A stretch of DNA of 64,000 nucleotides, taken from an uncultured Muribaculaceae bacterium (GTDB lineage: Bacteria > Bacteroidota > Bacteroidia > Bacteroidales > Muribaculaceae). The stretch lies in the NCBI GenBank assembly GCA_910584365.1, contig CAJUAF010000009.1, positions 62,001-126,000 on the forward strand, in the 5' to 3' direction. Positions within the stretch are counted from its first letter, which is position 1, and each line of letters begins with the position of its first letter. Under the pieces are notes generated by a model. The model was not told the origin of the DNA, did no database searches, and saw only the letters and a program-made list of their open reading frames with translations. Below, piece after piece: positions 10,101 through 18,784 of the stretch. Both the position numbers and the translations under genes were made by a program.

Positions 10101-10641
10101 CCACCTCGACTGTCCCCTCTTTGCCGATTTTCACTTTCTGAGGCGCATAACCGACATAACTGATGTCGACACTCTGGCCCGGACGGGCGGTGAGAGTCCA
10201 TTTGCCGTCAATGTCGGTGGTGGTGGCGCGCCCGGTTCCTGACAGAGCCACGGTCGCTCCGATCAGGGGCTCGCCGTTCTCGTCAGAGACCGTACCGGTG
10301 ACCGTGCCACCTTCGGCGGCAGCCGGGGCAACGGGCGCTTCTGCCAGGGAGGCCGACTTGCTGATTACGATGTTCTTTCCGTTGATGGAATAGCTTACAT
10401 TCTGTCCGCTGAGGATCTGCGAGATAGCCTGCTTTACATCGGAGGCATCGATATTCACCTTCCGGGAGGTGTCGATGTCTCCAACCTTGTAGACGAACGA
10501 ATATCCGCTGGATTTTTTCAGCTCCTCCATCGCGTCCTTGACAGTGGCTCCGGACAGTCTTATCGAGACCGCCTGGGCTAACGCTGACATCCCCAGGAGG
10601 GTAGACAACGTGGCTGTGAGTAGGATTCTTTTTAGAAACAT
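7123..10641 (-). CDS. susC-like: SusC family TonB-dependent outer-membrane transporter with N-terminal STN signalling domain
   Basis: This 1172-residue protein imports glycan fragments through the outer membrane using TonB energy. In order it has a signal peptide (residues 1 to about 23), an STN domain (about 25-95, VSIRLSGATVKDAMEEL), a carboxypeptidase-D-like regulatory domain (about 112-190, GTVTGTVSDENGEPLIGA), the TonB plug (DEVVVVGYGAQKKVNLTGAV onward) and a 22-strand-type barrel ending in YSFGLNVTF with a terminal Phe. The STN domain is the part that contacts a FecR anti-sigma factor; the presence of fecR and an ECF sigma gene directly upstream indicates that this transporter senses its substrate and turns on its own locus. 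It begins 47 nt after the fecR stop codon. Confidence 0.97.
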   Translation of the reverse strand: MFLKRILLTATLSTLLGMSALAQAVSIRLSGATVKDAMEELKKSSGYSFVYKVGDIDTSRKVNIDASDVKQAISQILSGQNVSYSINGKNIVISKSASLAEAPVAPAAAEGGTVTGTVSDENGEPLIGATVALSGTGRATTTDIDGKWTLTARPGQSVDISYVGYAPQKVKIGKEGTVEVALAEQSSMLDEVVVVGYGAQKKVNLTGAVATVNMEEQSKSRPMTTISQALSGAAAGLNVMQQGGQPNAENTKVLIRGIGTLNDASPLILVDGMEMSLNDVNPNDVASISILKDAASCAIYGNRGANGVILVTTKSGDEGKVNVTYSGKFAYQTAQKYHRQVTDYAEYMELMNEAADNSNQARRFSPITIQTWREAAADPDGIAESGYPNYVAYPNTDWYHEIYKPAWMQEHTVSVVGREKKTNFSISGTYLNNPGIVDNSGLNKYYMRTSVETEIGKYITVGIKAWGYHSDQDRNDIGIIWGQDMQKTVPGVYPYYDGYYGGIETTEEEGTVHNPVMMLSRDWGSYKQSKYNVNPYLEVRFLKDFKFQSQFFYTDYQTHDKFITPGPVEEKSFSRDMVLSTPPNAETMKNNSNSDSRYQLQEWKFTNLLRYDRSFGVHDLGVMAGYEESRHWTDYVYAEKQGLINFNLWDFDAMISPRQVSGNTGEYSSRSWFGRVNYAFDDRYLLEVNARYDGSSRFSPENRWGFFPSVSAGWRITQEKFMQGIDWLNNLKLRASWGKLGNNSIGNYEWQPSYSSYPYGFNGIHVIGYGLSTFANTNLKWEATTVTNIGLDFGFFNNRLSGTLELYDKNTDGILYRPTLQPTLSDFVAPMQNLAEVNNKGLEISLNWNDRIGDVNYGVGANISFNRNRVVKYKGDLVTEWRTDGEGNPYWYTNIGDVANVSGGNIIVDGHMINEYYMLSTYAGNGQGFNPDGSVNIHGGPRDGMIRTEADMAWLKAMMAAGYEFLPGNSAAKDRIWYGDYIYADVNGDGKYGDPDDREFQGTSSMPKCYFGLQAYASWKGFDFSMNWSGATGFKIYYYAQALNSTSMTAGYGIGREVASDHYFYDPENPSDPRTNIGASNPRFVMNDTGQNSANASWKLQNGNYLKLKNITIGYTLPAKWTNKVFMKQVRIYTSLENLCTITKFKGLDPEMMSADGYAPMRTYSFGLNVTF

Positions 10642-10688
10642 GATATTAAAATTGGTTCATATTCGATTGATCGTTATATTCTTAGGAA

Positions 10689-11702
10689 TCAGTAGAGTGT
10701 TATCTGGTTTCCCTCTATTTTATATTTCATATTGCCGGTTGAAGCTATATTGCTGATTACATCCTCGACTGACTGGTTTTCCCTTATGAAATTCCCGTAG
10801 AAGCGGGTGTACATCAGTTCCTCATTGGCAATCACTATGCTGATATTGTAGCTGCGCTCGAGCCTTTTGGCGATATCGGGCAGGAGTTCCTCGTCGAAAA
10901 ACAGATACCCGTAAATCCACTGGTGGGCGTTGGAGGCATCGGTCTCTTCGATTTTCATGCGGCCGTTGCGCTTGTCGACCACGGCCCTCTGGCCGGGGAC
11001 AAGCGTCTGGCGACGGGAATTCTTGGCGATAAGGTTGTCGATGGCCACCGATCCTTCGGAAAGAGTGACCACGACCTCGCCGTCATCGGCGAAGTTCCGC
11101 AGATTGAACCGCGTGCCCAGGACGGTCACGCACATATCCTTGGACTCCACCTTGAAAGGCTTGTTCTTGTCATGGGCCACTTCAAAGTATCCTTCGCCGT
11201 CGAGCCTTACCACGCGCCTGTCGATACCGAATCCCTGCGAATATGCCAGAGTGCTGCCGGCGTTGAGCCAGACCCTGGTACTGTCTGGCAGGGTGACACT
11301 GGTCCGCGAACCCACGGGTGCCTCCACGACAATCTCCGCGAAATTGTCGTTCATCCGTAGTTCGCCGACCTTATAGCCGGTGAAGACGCAGACGGCCACC
11401 ACGGCTGCCGCCGAGATGCCGCGCCAGAACACCTTCATGACTTTCTCCCGGAAAGTCACCGTCTCGGGAGCTTCCTCGCCGATATGCGACCGGTAGATGA
11501 AATCCTCAAATCCCCGGACCTCGTCGAAAGACTCCATCGCGTAACCCGATGAAAACCATATTTCCCTCTGTTCGAGGTAATACCGCTTGTTTTCCTCGCT
11601 GGCGGATATCCACTGGAACAATTGTTCGTCCTCCCCGGCGGAGGAGTTTCCTGAAAGTCTGGCGACAATCAAATCATCTATCTGATCCTTATCCTCTTTC
11701 AT
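10689..11702 (-). CDS. FecR family transmembrane anti-sigma factor
   Basis: The 337-residue protein has a cytoplasmic helical N-terminus (DQIDDLIVARLSGN), a single transmembrane helix at about residues 90-107 (ISAAAVVAVCVFTGYKV), a periplasmic FecR domain (about 120-220, VEAPVGSRTSVTLPDSTRVWLNAGS) and the C-terminal DUF4974 domain found in Bacteroidetes FecR proteins (GYLFFDEELLPDIAKRLERSYN). Known FecR proteins hold the ECF sigma factor inactive until the STN domain of the partner transporter signals substrate binding. It lies 40 nt downstream of the sigma gene and 47 nt upstream of susC, forming a complete trans-envelope signalling set. Confidence 0.95.
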   Translation of the reverse strand: MKEDKDQIDDLIVARLSGNSSAGEDEQLFQWISASEENKRYYLEQREIWFSSGYAMESFDEVRGFEDFIYRSHIGEEAPETVTFREKVMKVFWRGISAAAVVAVCVFTGYKVGELRMNDNFAEIVVEAPVGSRTSVTLPDSTRVWLNAGSTLAYSQGFGIDRRVVRLDGEGYFEVAHDKNKPFKVESKDMCVTVLGTRFNLRNFADDGEVVVTLSEGSVAIDNLIAKNSRRQTLVPGQRAVVDKRNGRMKIEETDASNAHQWIYGYLFFDEELLPDIAKRLERSYNISIVIANEELMYTRFYGNFIRENQSVEDVISNIASTGNMKYKIEGNQITLY

Positions 11703-11742
11703 GGCTGTTGGATATATTTTAGACAGTTCTTTGTAAATTCCG

Positions 11743-12297
11743 TTAAAGATATTTTCCCAGACAGGAACGCAGATGCGCCAATGCCCGTTTCATGTGATAC
11801 TTGACCGTGTTGACGCTGATACCCGTCTCGGAGGCGATTTCCTCATAGCTTTTTCCATAAAACCGGCTCAGGGCGAAAATCCGGCGCGAGTCGGGAGGAA
11901 TCGTGGCCACGGCCACCTTTATTTCCTTTTCAAGCTCCTTGTCAAGGAGGGTTCCCAGCGGCGTGGTTTCCGACAGGAAAGATTCCTTGTCCGGGAAATC
12001 CTTTTCCAGCGAGGACATCGGAATCTCACTGCGCGCACGCCTGGCGGTCAGGAAATTCATACAGGCGTTCCGCACAGACGTCATCAGGTAGGACCGCAAC
12101 GATCCGTGCAGCTCCAGCCGGGCGCGGATTTCCCAGAGATGCACGATTGCGTCTCCGGCTATCATCTCCGCCAGCAGTCTGTCCCCGACATAATTGTATG
12201 CCAGGGCACAGAGTGCCTGATAATGGAGCGCGTAGAGCATCTTCCACGCCCGTTCATTACCTTGCTTGAGGGATTGTATGAGTTTCTGCTCTTTCAT
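11743..12297 (-). CDS. ECF sigma-70 factor (Bacteroides expansion type)
   Basis: This 184-residue protein is a minimal sigma factor. Region 2 lies at about 10-80 (AWKMLYALHYQALCALAYNYV, VHLWEIRARLE) and region 4 at about 125-180 (IPPDSRRIFALSRFYGKSYEEIASE followed by the helix-turn-helix GISVNTVKYHMKRAL). It would be freed by the FecR protein next door to switch on transcription of PUL genes. Its ATG is 26 nt downstream of a GH43 stop codon. It therefore sits in the middle of the gene run rather than at its head, which is unusual and suggests either an internal promoter or cotranscription with the upstream enzymes. Confidence 0.95.
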   Translation of the reverse strand: MKEQKLIQSLKQGNERAWKMLYALHYQALCALAYNYVGDRLLAEMIAGDAIVHLWEIRARLELHGSLRSYLMTSVRNACMNFLTARRARSEIPMSSLEKDFPDKESFLSETTPLGTLLDKELEKEIKVAVATIPPDSRRIFALSRFYGKSYEEIASETGISVNTVKYHMKRALAHLRSCLGKYL

Positions 12298-12323
12298 TTC
12301 CGGAAGTCCGAAAGTCCTGTGTC

Positions 12324-14159
12324 TTAACGGCGTACGACAATCTTTAGGGCGTCAGTACCGCTTCGGGCCACATAGATCCCCGGCTGGAGCGACGCCACGC
12401 CCAGGCTTCGCCCGGGGGATTCCAGCAGCGTCTCGCCCGAGAGGGAGCATACCCCGATACCGTCTCTGACAGAGGAAAGGACGGACCCGTCGAAACTTAT
12501 GGCGGGAACCATCCCGTCACCGGCGACAGACTCGACGCCCCCGGTTTCCGCGGGGGTAAACAGATAAAAGGCGTCTATCGAGAAATTGGAGTCTTTCAGA
12601 CGGCCGGCGTTGATTTTCAGATAATCGCCCGTCCATTTCCCGTCGGCGAGGGAGGCGAGGCTGAATCCGGGGCAGAATTCCGGGATGCGTCCCAGGGGGA
12701 TGTCAAGGCCGATCCATCCGTTGCCTACGGGCCAGTGGGCCAGCAGCGGATAACCCGTTCCGTAACCGCTCACCGAGCAGGAGAAAGCTCCTCCGAAAAA
12801 ATCCATCCCGAAAAGTTCGGGTTCGGAATCAGTACGCAGAGCGATGCGCAGATGAGTATCGGCAGTGATGTGTGAGAGATCCAGGCCGGCGGCACCGGTA
12901 CTGTATGTTATGGATCCCGGGCCGCTGCCGGTAACAAAATAGGACTGATAGTCTTCACCGCCGTCCACTCCGGGGAGTGGGCGGGGCGTATATTTGCGCA
13001 TCAGCAGACGCGTTATCGTCCGGCCGTCCTCCTCGGGAGCATAAAAAGCGACCTCATTGCCGGGGAGAGAACGGAGAGACTCAAGTGGGGCGGCAGACAT
13101 CTGAAAGACATCGTAATATCCGCGGGAGGCGCTCATGGCGGAAGTGGACGGGTCGGCTACAGTCCACTCGCTCGGGAAGCGGGGAGCCTCAGTCTCGGCA
13201 TGGGCCGGCGAGCCTGTCTTGAGATAGGGCCATCCGTCTTCATCCCAGTAAAGCCGGTCGAGCAGGGGCATACGTTTCTCGAAATCCTGATTTTTCACGT
13301 GTCCGTGACAGATAAACCAGGTATTCCCCTCTCCGTCGGTGACGATCGGGGCGTTATGTCCGTTGCCTGTGAACTTGTAATTGTTGGACGTAAGGGTATT
13401 GCTGCTGTCCAGGGCGTTGCCTCCCTGAAGGAAAGAGACTCCGTTGCGGTCTACGTAGGGACCGAAAACGTTTTTCGATCTCCCGACTGCCACGCGGTAG
13501 GTTGTCCATGCATAACTGCCTATGGAGGCGAACATATAATACCATCCGTCGCGTTTGTAGATTTCCGTTCCCTCCACGTTCTCTCCGGCGGTCTGTACTT
13601 TTTTCGACAGGTCGAAGGTTATGTTAAGGTTTTCATCTATATATATTTCCATTGCCCACATATTGGTGGTAGACCCCCAGAACAGATAGTACTTTCCGTC
13701 ATCCTGGAAGCAGAAAGGATCGATGGTATTCCGGCATCCGGCGTCATGCCCGTCGAACAGCTTGCCCCTGTTGGTCCAGGGACCGGCGGGATGATCGGCC
13801 ACGGCATAGCCCAGATACATCGCGTATGTGTCTTCCTCGGGGATGTTCACGCTGTAAAACATCACGTACTTGCCGTTGATGCGACAGAATTCCGGAGCCC
13901 AGACCTGCCCGCGTTCGGGACGACTGGCGCTGTCGAAGACTGTTCCCGTCTGGGTCCAGTCCACAAGATTCGATGAACGGAAGACAGGTACGTTCCATAT
14001 ATCTTCCGTTCCGGCAAGATAATAGAAGCCGTCTTCCGCGCGGATAACCGTCGGGTCGGGTACGGATTCCTCTATGATTGGATTCCTGTATGTCGCGGGC
14101 AACGCTCCCGCCTGTATGCAAGCCGCAAGGGCTGCCAATATCAAAACTAAGTGTTTCAT
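12324..14159 (-). CDS. Secreted GH43 family glycosidase (arabinanase/arabinofuranosidase/xylosidase type), catalytic residues intact
   Basis: The start is ATG 14159, giving 611 residues with a signal peptide (MKHLVLILAALAACIQAGA); a longer frame to 14246 lacks a signal. The GH43 propeller spans about residues 20-330 with all three acids visible: the base Asp in VPDPTVIR, the modulator Asp in TIDPFCF and the acid Glu in NVEGTEIYKRDG. A GNGHN segment late in the domain resembles endo-arabinanases. A beta-rich accessory region follows (YYDVFQM, DLSHITADTHLRIAL), the most divergent copy of the shared domain in this locus. The last 50 residues (GIGVCSLSGETLLE, LQPGIYVARSG, KIVVRR) resemble a type IX secretion type-A sorting tail. 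The substrate is inferred as an arabinose- or xylose-containing glycan. Confidence 0.9.
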   Translation of the reverse strand: MKHLVLILAALAACIQAGALPATYRNPIIEESVPDPTVIRAEDGFYYLAGTEDIWNVPVFRSSNLVDWTQTGTVFDSASRPERGQVWAPEFCRINGKYVMFYSVNIPEEDTYAMYLGYAVADHPAGPWTNRGKLFDGHDAGCRNTIDPFCFQDDGKYYLFWGSTTNMWAMEIYIDENLNITFDLSKKVQTAGENVEGTEIYKRDGWYYMFASIGSYAWTTYRVAVGRSKNVFGPYVDRNGVSFLQGGNALDSSNTLTSNNYKFTGNGHNAPIVTDGEGNTWFICHGHVKNQDFEKRMPLLDRLYWDEDGWPYLKTGSPAHAETEAPRFPSEWTVADPSTSAMSASRGYYDVFQMSAAPLESLRSLPGNEVAFYAPEEDGRTITRLLMRKYTPRPLPGVDGGEDYQSYFVTGSGPGSITYSTGAAGLDLSHITADTHLRIALRTDSEPELFGMDFFGGAFSCSVSGYGTGYPLLAHWPVGNGWIGLDIPLGRIPEFCPGFSLASLADGKWTGDYLKINAGRLKDSNFSIDAFYLFTPAETGGVESVAGDGMVPAISFDGSVLSSVRDGIGVCSLSGETLLESPGRSLGVASLQPGIYVARSGTDALKIVVRR

Positions 14160-14261
14160 CGTTACTCGTTTTTTAAGATATTCAATCATTCTGTCTGTCA
14201 TCGCTGCCGTTCCGTAAAAGGGTGCTGCCGGGCGCATATAAGGCAAAGAACGGAGCGGAGA

Positions 14262-16277
14262 TCATATCTTCCCGGTCTTGTCTATTATCACTTTTCTTGC
14301 CATTCCGCAGGCTTTTACCATATATATACCCGAAGGGATGCTGTCGAGGTCCATGGTCGCGGTGGCAGACCGCCCCATGAGCCGGCCGTCCATTGCATAC
14401 AGTTCGACCGGAGATCCGTCATGGCCGTCGACGGTAAGGACCCCTGAGGCAATCTTCACTTCAAGCTTACTTCCGAGAGGCTTTTCGGCCGAGGCGAGCG
14501 TCTTTTTCTCAGGAGTATAGACATACATACAGTCAAAGCAGGCTGCCGCCCCGTGACCATTGGCCTCGCTGGGAGAATCACCTTCCTGACCTGAGGGAGG
14601 ACTGACTTCAAGGACCTCTCCCTGCCATTGATCGGTAAATCGGGAATAATCCATAGTCTTTCCGTTTTTTGCCATAAGTTCGGCCACTTTACCGAGAGAT
14701 ATGTCGTAGGCTGTCCATTGACCGTTCTGAAGGGCGCCGACCACGGGAGTGTGACCTGCCTGGGGAGTCTCGGCGAGAACTATCGTGGGACATCCGGGGT
14801 CGGAACCGTCATTCTTGAACCAGTGCAGCTCGATATATCCGGGTCTGACAGTCCCTATGGGATAAAAGGCGATATGCAGCCGGCTGTCGGGATTCAAATG
14901 GGAAAAATCCGTCGTGACGGTGCGTTTGACGTAAACGCCGCCCCAATAATGTTTCCAGTCGCCGTGGATGAGAAAGCTCAGCAAGTCCCGTCCGTCGGGA
15001 GTCGCGGGTACCGGATTGGTAAGTTCGCCGGGAGCCCACCAGGTGTTGGCCTCTATGGCATGATGCGTTCCGGCAATATGTTTACGGTAATCGTTTACGG
15101 TAACTCCGTCAAGAGACTTGAGTCTATCAATACCCTCGTCTCCCATGAGAAACACGTCATAGGTTCCCCCCTGTTCCATCAGGGGGAAAGTCGTTTCCAC
15201 GCCGTTTTCGGCGCGCGATGCGTTATAACCCGGGAAATAAGGAGCTGTCTGTGGCGAGTCGGGCATTGTCCCGGAATCAAGATAAGGCCATCCGTCATCA
15301 GTCCATTTCAGCCGGCCCAGCAGCGGTACCCGGCAGAGGGGTTCTACATTCTGTCCCTTGTGGGCATGGCATATTAGCCAGGTGTTGCCCACTCCGTCGG
15401 TGATCACCGGGGCATTGTGGCCCATGCCGGTAAAAGTAGAGTTGTTGGCTGTCAGAGGAGCGGCTTTCTTGAGATTCCAGTCATTGTAAGGACTCTCGCC
15501 GGAGCCTCCTGTCAGCAGGTTTATGCCTTCTTTGGTATAATAGGGGCCGAAAATATTGTTTGACCGCCCTACCACAATCTGATACCATATCCAGGCGTAG
15601 GAGTCGATCGACCCGAAGAGATAATAGTATCCGTTGCGTTTGTAGATCTCGGTGCCTTCGATATTGAATCCGGCGGTCTGTCTTTTTCTGGCTAAGTCAA
15701 AAGTTATATTGAGACTGTCGTCGACGAATATCTCCATCGCCCACATATTGGTGGTACTTCCCCAGAAAAGATAATGCTTTCCGTCGTCGTCATGGAAATA
15801 GAAAGGGTCTATGGTGTTCTGAGAGTCGGTCATATAGCCGTCGATAAGTTTACCGCGGTCTTCCCAGGGACCGAGGATATTGTCGGCCACGGCGTAGCCG
15901 GTATATGCGAGACAGGTGTTGCTGTCATCGGGATTGGCGCAGTAGAACAGAACATACTTGCCGTTGATTCGGCAGAATTCGGGAGCCCATATCTGATTTA
16001 CATCGGGATGGTCGCGATCGCGGTCGAATACCTTTCCGGCTTCAGTCCAGTTGACAAGGTCTGAAGATCTGTAAATAGTAAGATTGGCTATTTCGTCCTC
16101 TGCCCACTTGCGGGTCCAGTTTCCGGTTCCCGTCATATAAAACACACCGTTGTCATCGCATATAACCGTCGGGTCCGGCAGGTTTATATCGATAACGGGA
16201 TTTGTGTAAGTGTCCGCCCCGCAGAGGTCATGCGGCGCAAGGATGGCCAGCATAAATATTATTACATAAGTTTTCAC
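14262..16277 (-). CDS. Secreted GH43 family glycosidase with shared accessory domain, catalytic residues intact
   Basis: This 671-residue protein starts at a GTG (16277), followed by a signal peptide (KTYVIIFMLAILAPHDLCG). The GH43 domain at about 22-350 keeps the base Asp (LPDPTVIC), modulator Asp (TIDPFYF) and acid Glu (NIEGTEIYKRNG), and is clearly paralogous to the gene downstream. An accessory domain follows at about 375-600 with the landmarks TYDVFLMGDEG, VTVNDYR, DFSHLNPDSRLHIAF, TPVVGALQNGQW, MDYSRF and YVYTP, also seen in two neighbours. The tail (VELYAMDGRLM, IPSGIYMVKA, KVIIDKTGKI) is of the type-A sorting kind. Its expected role is extracellular or surface cleavage of plant glycan. 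Confidence 0.9.
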   Translation of the reverse strand: MKTYVIIFMLAILAPHDLCGADTYTNPVIDINLPDPTVICDDNGVFYMTGTGNWTRKWAEDEIANLTIYRSSDLVNWTEAGKVFDRDRDHPDVNQIWAPEFCRINGKYVLFYCANPDDSNTCLAYTGYAVADNILGPWEDRGKLIDGYMTDSQNTIDPFYFHDDDGKHYLFWGSTTNMWAMEIFVDDSLNITFDLARKRQTAGFNIEGTEIYKRNGYYYLFGSIDSYAWIWYQIVVGRSNNIFGPYYTKEGINLLTGGSGESPYNDWNLKKAAPLTANNSTFTGMGHNAPVITDGVGNTWLICHAHKGQNVEPLCRVPLLGRLKWTDDGWPYLDSGTMPDSPQTAPYFPGYNASRAENGVETTFPLMEQGGTYDVFLMGDEGIDRLKSLDGVTVNDYRKHIAGTHHAIEANTWWAPGELTNPVPATPDGRDLLSFLIHGDWKHYWGGVYVKRTVTTDFSHLNPDSRLHIAFYPIGTVRPGYIELHWFKNDGSDPGCPTIVLAETPQAGHTPVVGALQNGQWTAYDISLGKVAELMAKNGKTMDYSRFTDQWQGEVLEVSPPSGQEGDSPSEANGHGAAACFDCMYVYTPEKKTLASAEKPLGSKLEVKIASGVLTVDGHDGSPVELYAMDGRLMGRSATATMDLDSIPSGIYMVKACGMARKVIIDKTGKI

Positions 16278-16337
16278 GATATTATTATACGGCGGAGAGG
16301 TTTACATTCCGGAGAGACTGATACTTTACGGAGAGAG

Positions 16338-16390
16338 GATTCATTTCCGGCAGCCGTCCCCCGCGGGGAAAGATCTCCCGGAAATGAATC
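16338..16390 (-). other. Strong intercistronic stem-loop between two GH43 genes
   Basis: A perfect 13-bp stem pairs GATTCATTTCCGG (16338-16350) with CCGGAAATGAATC (16378-16390). A further palindrome, CCCCGCGGGG (16359-16368), lies inside the loop. It sits 15 nt after the upstream GH43 stop on the minus-strand transcript and has no T-tract, so it fits an mRNA stabiliser, processing site or partial attenuator better than a classical terminator. Confidence 0.6.
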
Positions 16391-16405
16391 GGCTGAAGGA
16401 TAAAA

Positions 16406-18784
16406 CTATCTTATTGTTACTTTCCTTACGGCGGATGCGGTTTTAACCATATAGATTCCGGGGAGCAGACCGCCGGTGGCGATTACCGGGGTGGATGAGC
16501 TTCGGACAAGCTGTCCGCTGAGACTGTAAAGCTCCACGCCGGTGGTTTCGCTACCCAGTACGGTTATATAGTCGGAGGTCATGACCAGTTCGATATCGTC
16601 GGCGGAAGACACGCTCTCCAGCGAGTTCACGATGGCATGGGGAGTATAGACATAGGCACCGTCAACGTAGAGATTCGCTCCGTAACCACGGTTAGGAGTC
16701 CTCTCGTCGTCAATGGAGAATCCGGAGGGGAGGGTTATCTCCAGCGCATGGCCGGTCCATCCGTTGCGGAATCGGGAATAATCCATATCCAGATTGTAGT
16801 CCTGCTTCATCTTGTCGGCGATTTCGGGCAGGGACATATCTATTGCCACCCATCCCTTGTTGTCGACAACCGTCTGGTCGTCGCCGGAACTGATATCGTC
16901 GGCGGCCGCAACTCGGGCAACCGTACCGGCGGAAGCACCTTTGACCAGAGAACCTACCACGGGTGCCCATTCCTGAATCTTATAATCTCTGACCACGTAG
17001 TCCGACAAGGAGAACTGGGGGCAGTTCCGGTCATCGTCTCCCCGGGAGAACCAGCGGACGTTCACATAAGGGGGTACGATATCATTCTGGAGACGGAGAA
17101 CGATATGTACGCGGCTCTTCTCCCCTATATGTGACAGATCTTTCGGCTCCTTTATGTCCACATAGAATGAACTCCATCCGGCATTGTCTTTATCTCCGTT
17201 GCCGTTGCGGTCATTATTGTCGCCGATGGTAAAGCCGCTGAAGTTTTTGCCGTCCCCGATTGACTCGAGATTCTCGCCAATCTCATCCTGGGCCCAATGC
17301 AGATTTCCTCCGGGCCACTGGGAGACATCGGTCCTGTCGCCGACGATGCCGGTTCCTTTCACCCGGTAATCGTTCAGCTTGACAGAGGTTCTCGAATTCA
17401 GTTTTTCCATTCCGGCATCTCCAAGCAGGAACACGTCGAAGATAGAACCGTTCTGGAGCGCCTGATCAGCAAGGGGAGTATCAATGGTGGTATCGTCAAT
17501 TCCATGGGGATATTCCACGGGAAGTATCGCCGGGACATAATCTCTTGTCGGGAGCGGATAATGGCCGGATAGCTCGGGCCACATTTTCCCGTTGGTCTCA
17601 TCCTTTTTCCATTCGACTTTACACAGGAAAGGCATACGCGTTTTCATCTCCTGATCACTTGCGTCAGAACCGTGGCAGAAAAACCACGTATCGCCTTTCT
17701 CATCCGTGATGATACGGGACGGATGACCGCAGCCTATATACTTATAAGACTCTGGATTTTGTTCATATTTTTCCTTGTCGAAAGAGATTACCTTGGAAGC
17801 GATGGTGACGGTTCCTCCGTCAAGGAATCTGTTGTCCCGGGAACCACGGTATTCTCCCAGGGGAGTATCGCATCGTCCCACTACAACCGAGCTGCTGTTC
17901 CATCCCTGCTCTCCCTGGGAGGCGAACATATAGTACCACACCTTGCCTTCGGCATCCACGTGTTTATACAGTGTTATACTCGCCATATACACTCCGCCGA
18001 GCTTGACCTTTTTCTGCAGGTCAAAGGAAACCTTCTGGAAATCTTCGTCGATTGATATTTCCATTCCGTAGAGATTATGGTTGTTTCCCCAGAAAAGATA
18101 TTCCTGGCCGGCGTCATCCATGAAATAGAAGGGGTCTACGGTGCGGCTGCCCGGCTCGGTGACCGTAGTCGTTACGGTCTCGGTGACCTGCTTGCCTTCC
18201 TCATCCGTGCGGATCTCCTGGGTTGTGCGCGTCTCGACATTCTCATAGTCGTATCCGTCAAAGAGCTTGCCTTTGTCGGTCCAGGGACCAGCGGGATGGT
18301 CGGCCACGGCCCATCCTATGTATTTGCCTCTTTCATCGAATTTCACGTCGTAGGGATTATTCGGATCCGTATCGGCATCGGCGGTCGTGTCGCTGCGCAA
18401 TGATTGTCCTTCGATGTCTCGTTCGGGAGCGTTGACGCTGTAAAACATCAGATATTTGCCGTTCTTGAAAAACATTTTCGGCGACCATATATCATATTCA
18501 TCCACAGTAGTGAGGTTTACATCACCACCTTTTCCACCCATAGCGTCCGTCACATTTACTTTAGTCCAGTCAACAAGATTCGTCGAACGGTAAAGAGGGA
18601 TGGTACCTTTAGCAGCGGTAGTGGTAGACATCATGTACCAGAAGCCGTCGTCGGCCTTAATGACAGAGGGGTCAGGGATATGCTGCCGCATGACCGGATT
18701 GGTGTGGGCAGCCGGACGTCTGGCGGAGACTGCCGGCGCCAACATCGCCGCAGCGAGGACAGCTATGAAAATTTTAGCTTTCAT
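16406..18784 (-). CDS. Secreted GH43-like protein with accessory domain; general-acid Glu apparently lost
   Basis: This 792-residue protein has a signal peptide (MKAKIFIAVLAAAMLAPAVSA), a GH43-type propeller (about 25-425), the shared accessory domain (about 455-715: IFDVFLLGDAGM, VKLNDYR, DLSHIGEKSRVHIVL, APVVGSL, MDYSRF, YVYTP) and a type-A sorting-like tail (VELYSLSGQLV, LLPGIYMVKT, RKVTIR). The base Asp (IPDPSVIK) and modulator Asp (VDPFYF) are kept. Where both paralogues read EGTEIYK, this protein reads ASITLYK, so the acid Glu is absent in my alignment. A Thr/Glu-rich insertion (about 185-215, TQEIRTDEEGKQVTETV) also interrupts the propeller. It may bind glycan or have altered activity. 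Confidence 0.85.
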   Translation of the reverse strand: MKAKIFIAVLAAAMLAPAVSARRPAAHTNPVMRQHIPDPSVIKADDGFWYMMSTTTAAKGTIPLYRSTNLVDWTKVNVTDAMGGKGGDVNLTTVDEYDIWSPKMFFKNGKYLMFYSVNAPERDIEGQSLRSDTTADADTDPNNPYDVKFDERGKYIGWAVADHPAGPWTDKGKLFDGYDYENVETRTTQEIRTDEEGKQVTETVTTTVTEPGSRTVDPFYFMDDAGQEYLFWGNNHNLYGMEISIDEDFQKVSFDLQKKVKLGGVYMASITLYKHVDAEGKVWYYMFASQGEQGWNSSSVVVGRCDTPLGEYRGSRDNRFLDGGTVTIASKVISFDKEKYEQNPESYKYIGCGHPSRIITDEKGDTWFFCHGSDASDQEMKTRMPFLCKVEWKKDETNGKMWPELSGHYPLPTRDYVPAILPVEYPHGIDDTTIDTPLADQALQNGSIFDVFLLGDAGMEKLNSRTSVKLNDYRVKGTGIVGDRTDVSQWPGGNLHWAQDEIGENLESIGDGKNFSGFTIGDNNDRNGNGDKDNAGWSSFYVDIKEPKDLSHIGEKSRVHIVLRLQNDIVPPYVNVRWFSRGDDDRNCPQFSLSDYVVRDYKIQEWAPVVGSLVKGASAGTVARVAAADDISSGDDQTVVDNKGWVAIDMSLPEIADKMKQDYNLDMDYSRFRNGWTGHALEITLPSGFSIDDERTPNRGYGANLYVDGAYVYTPHAIVNSLESVSSADDIELVMTSDYITVLGSETTGVELYSLSGQLVRSSSTPVIATGGLLPGIYMVKTASAVRKVTIR

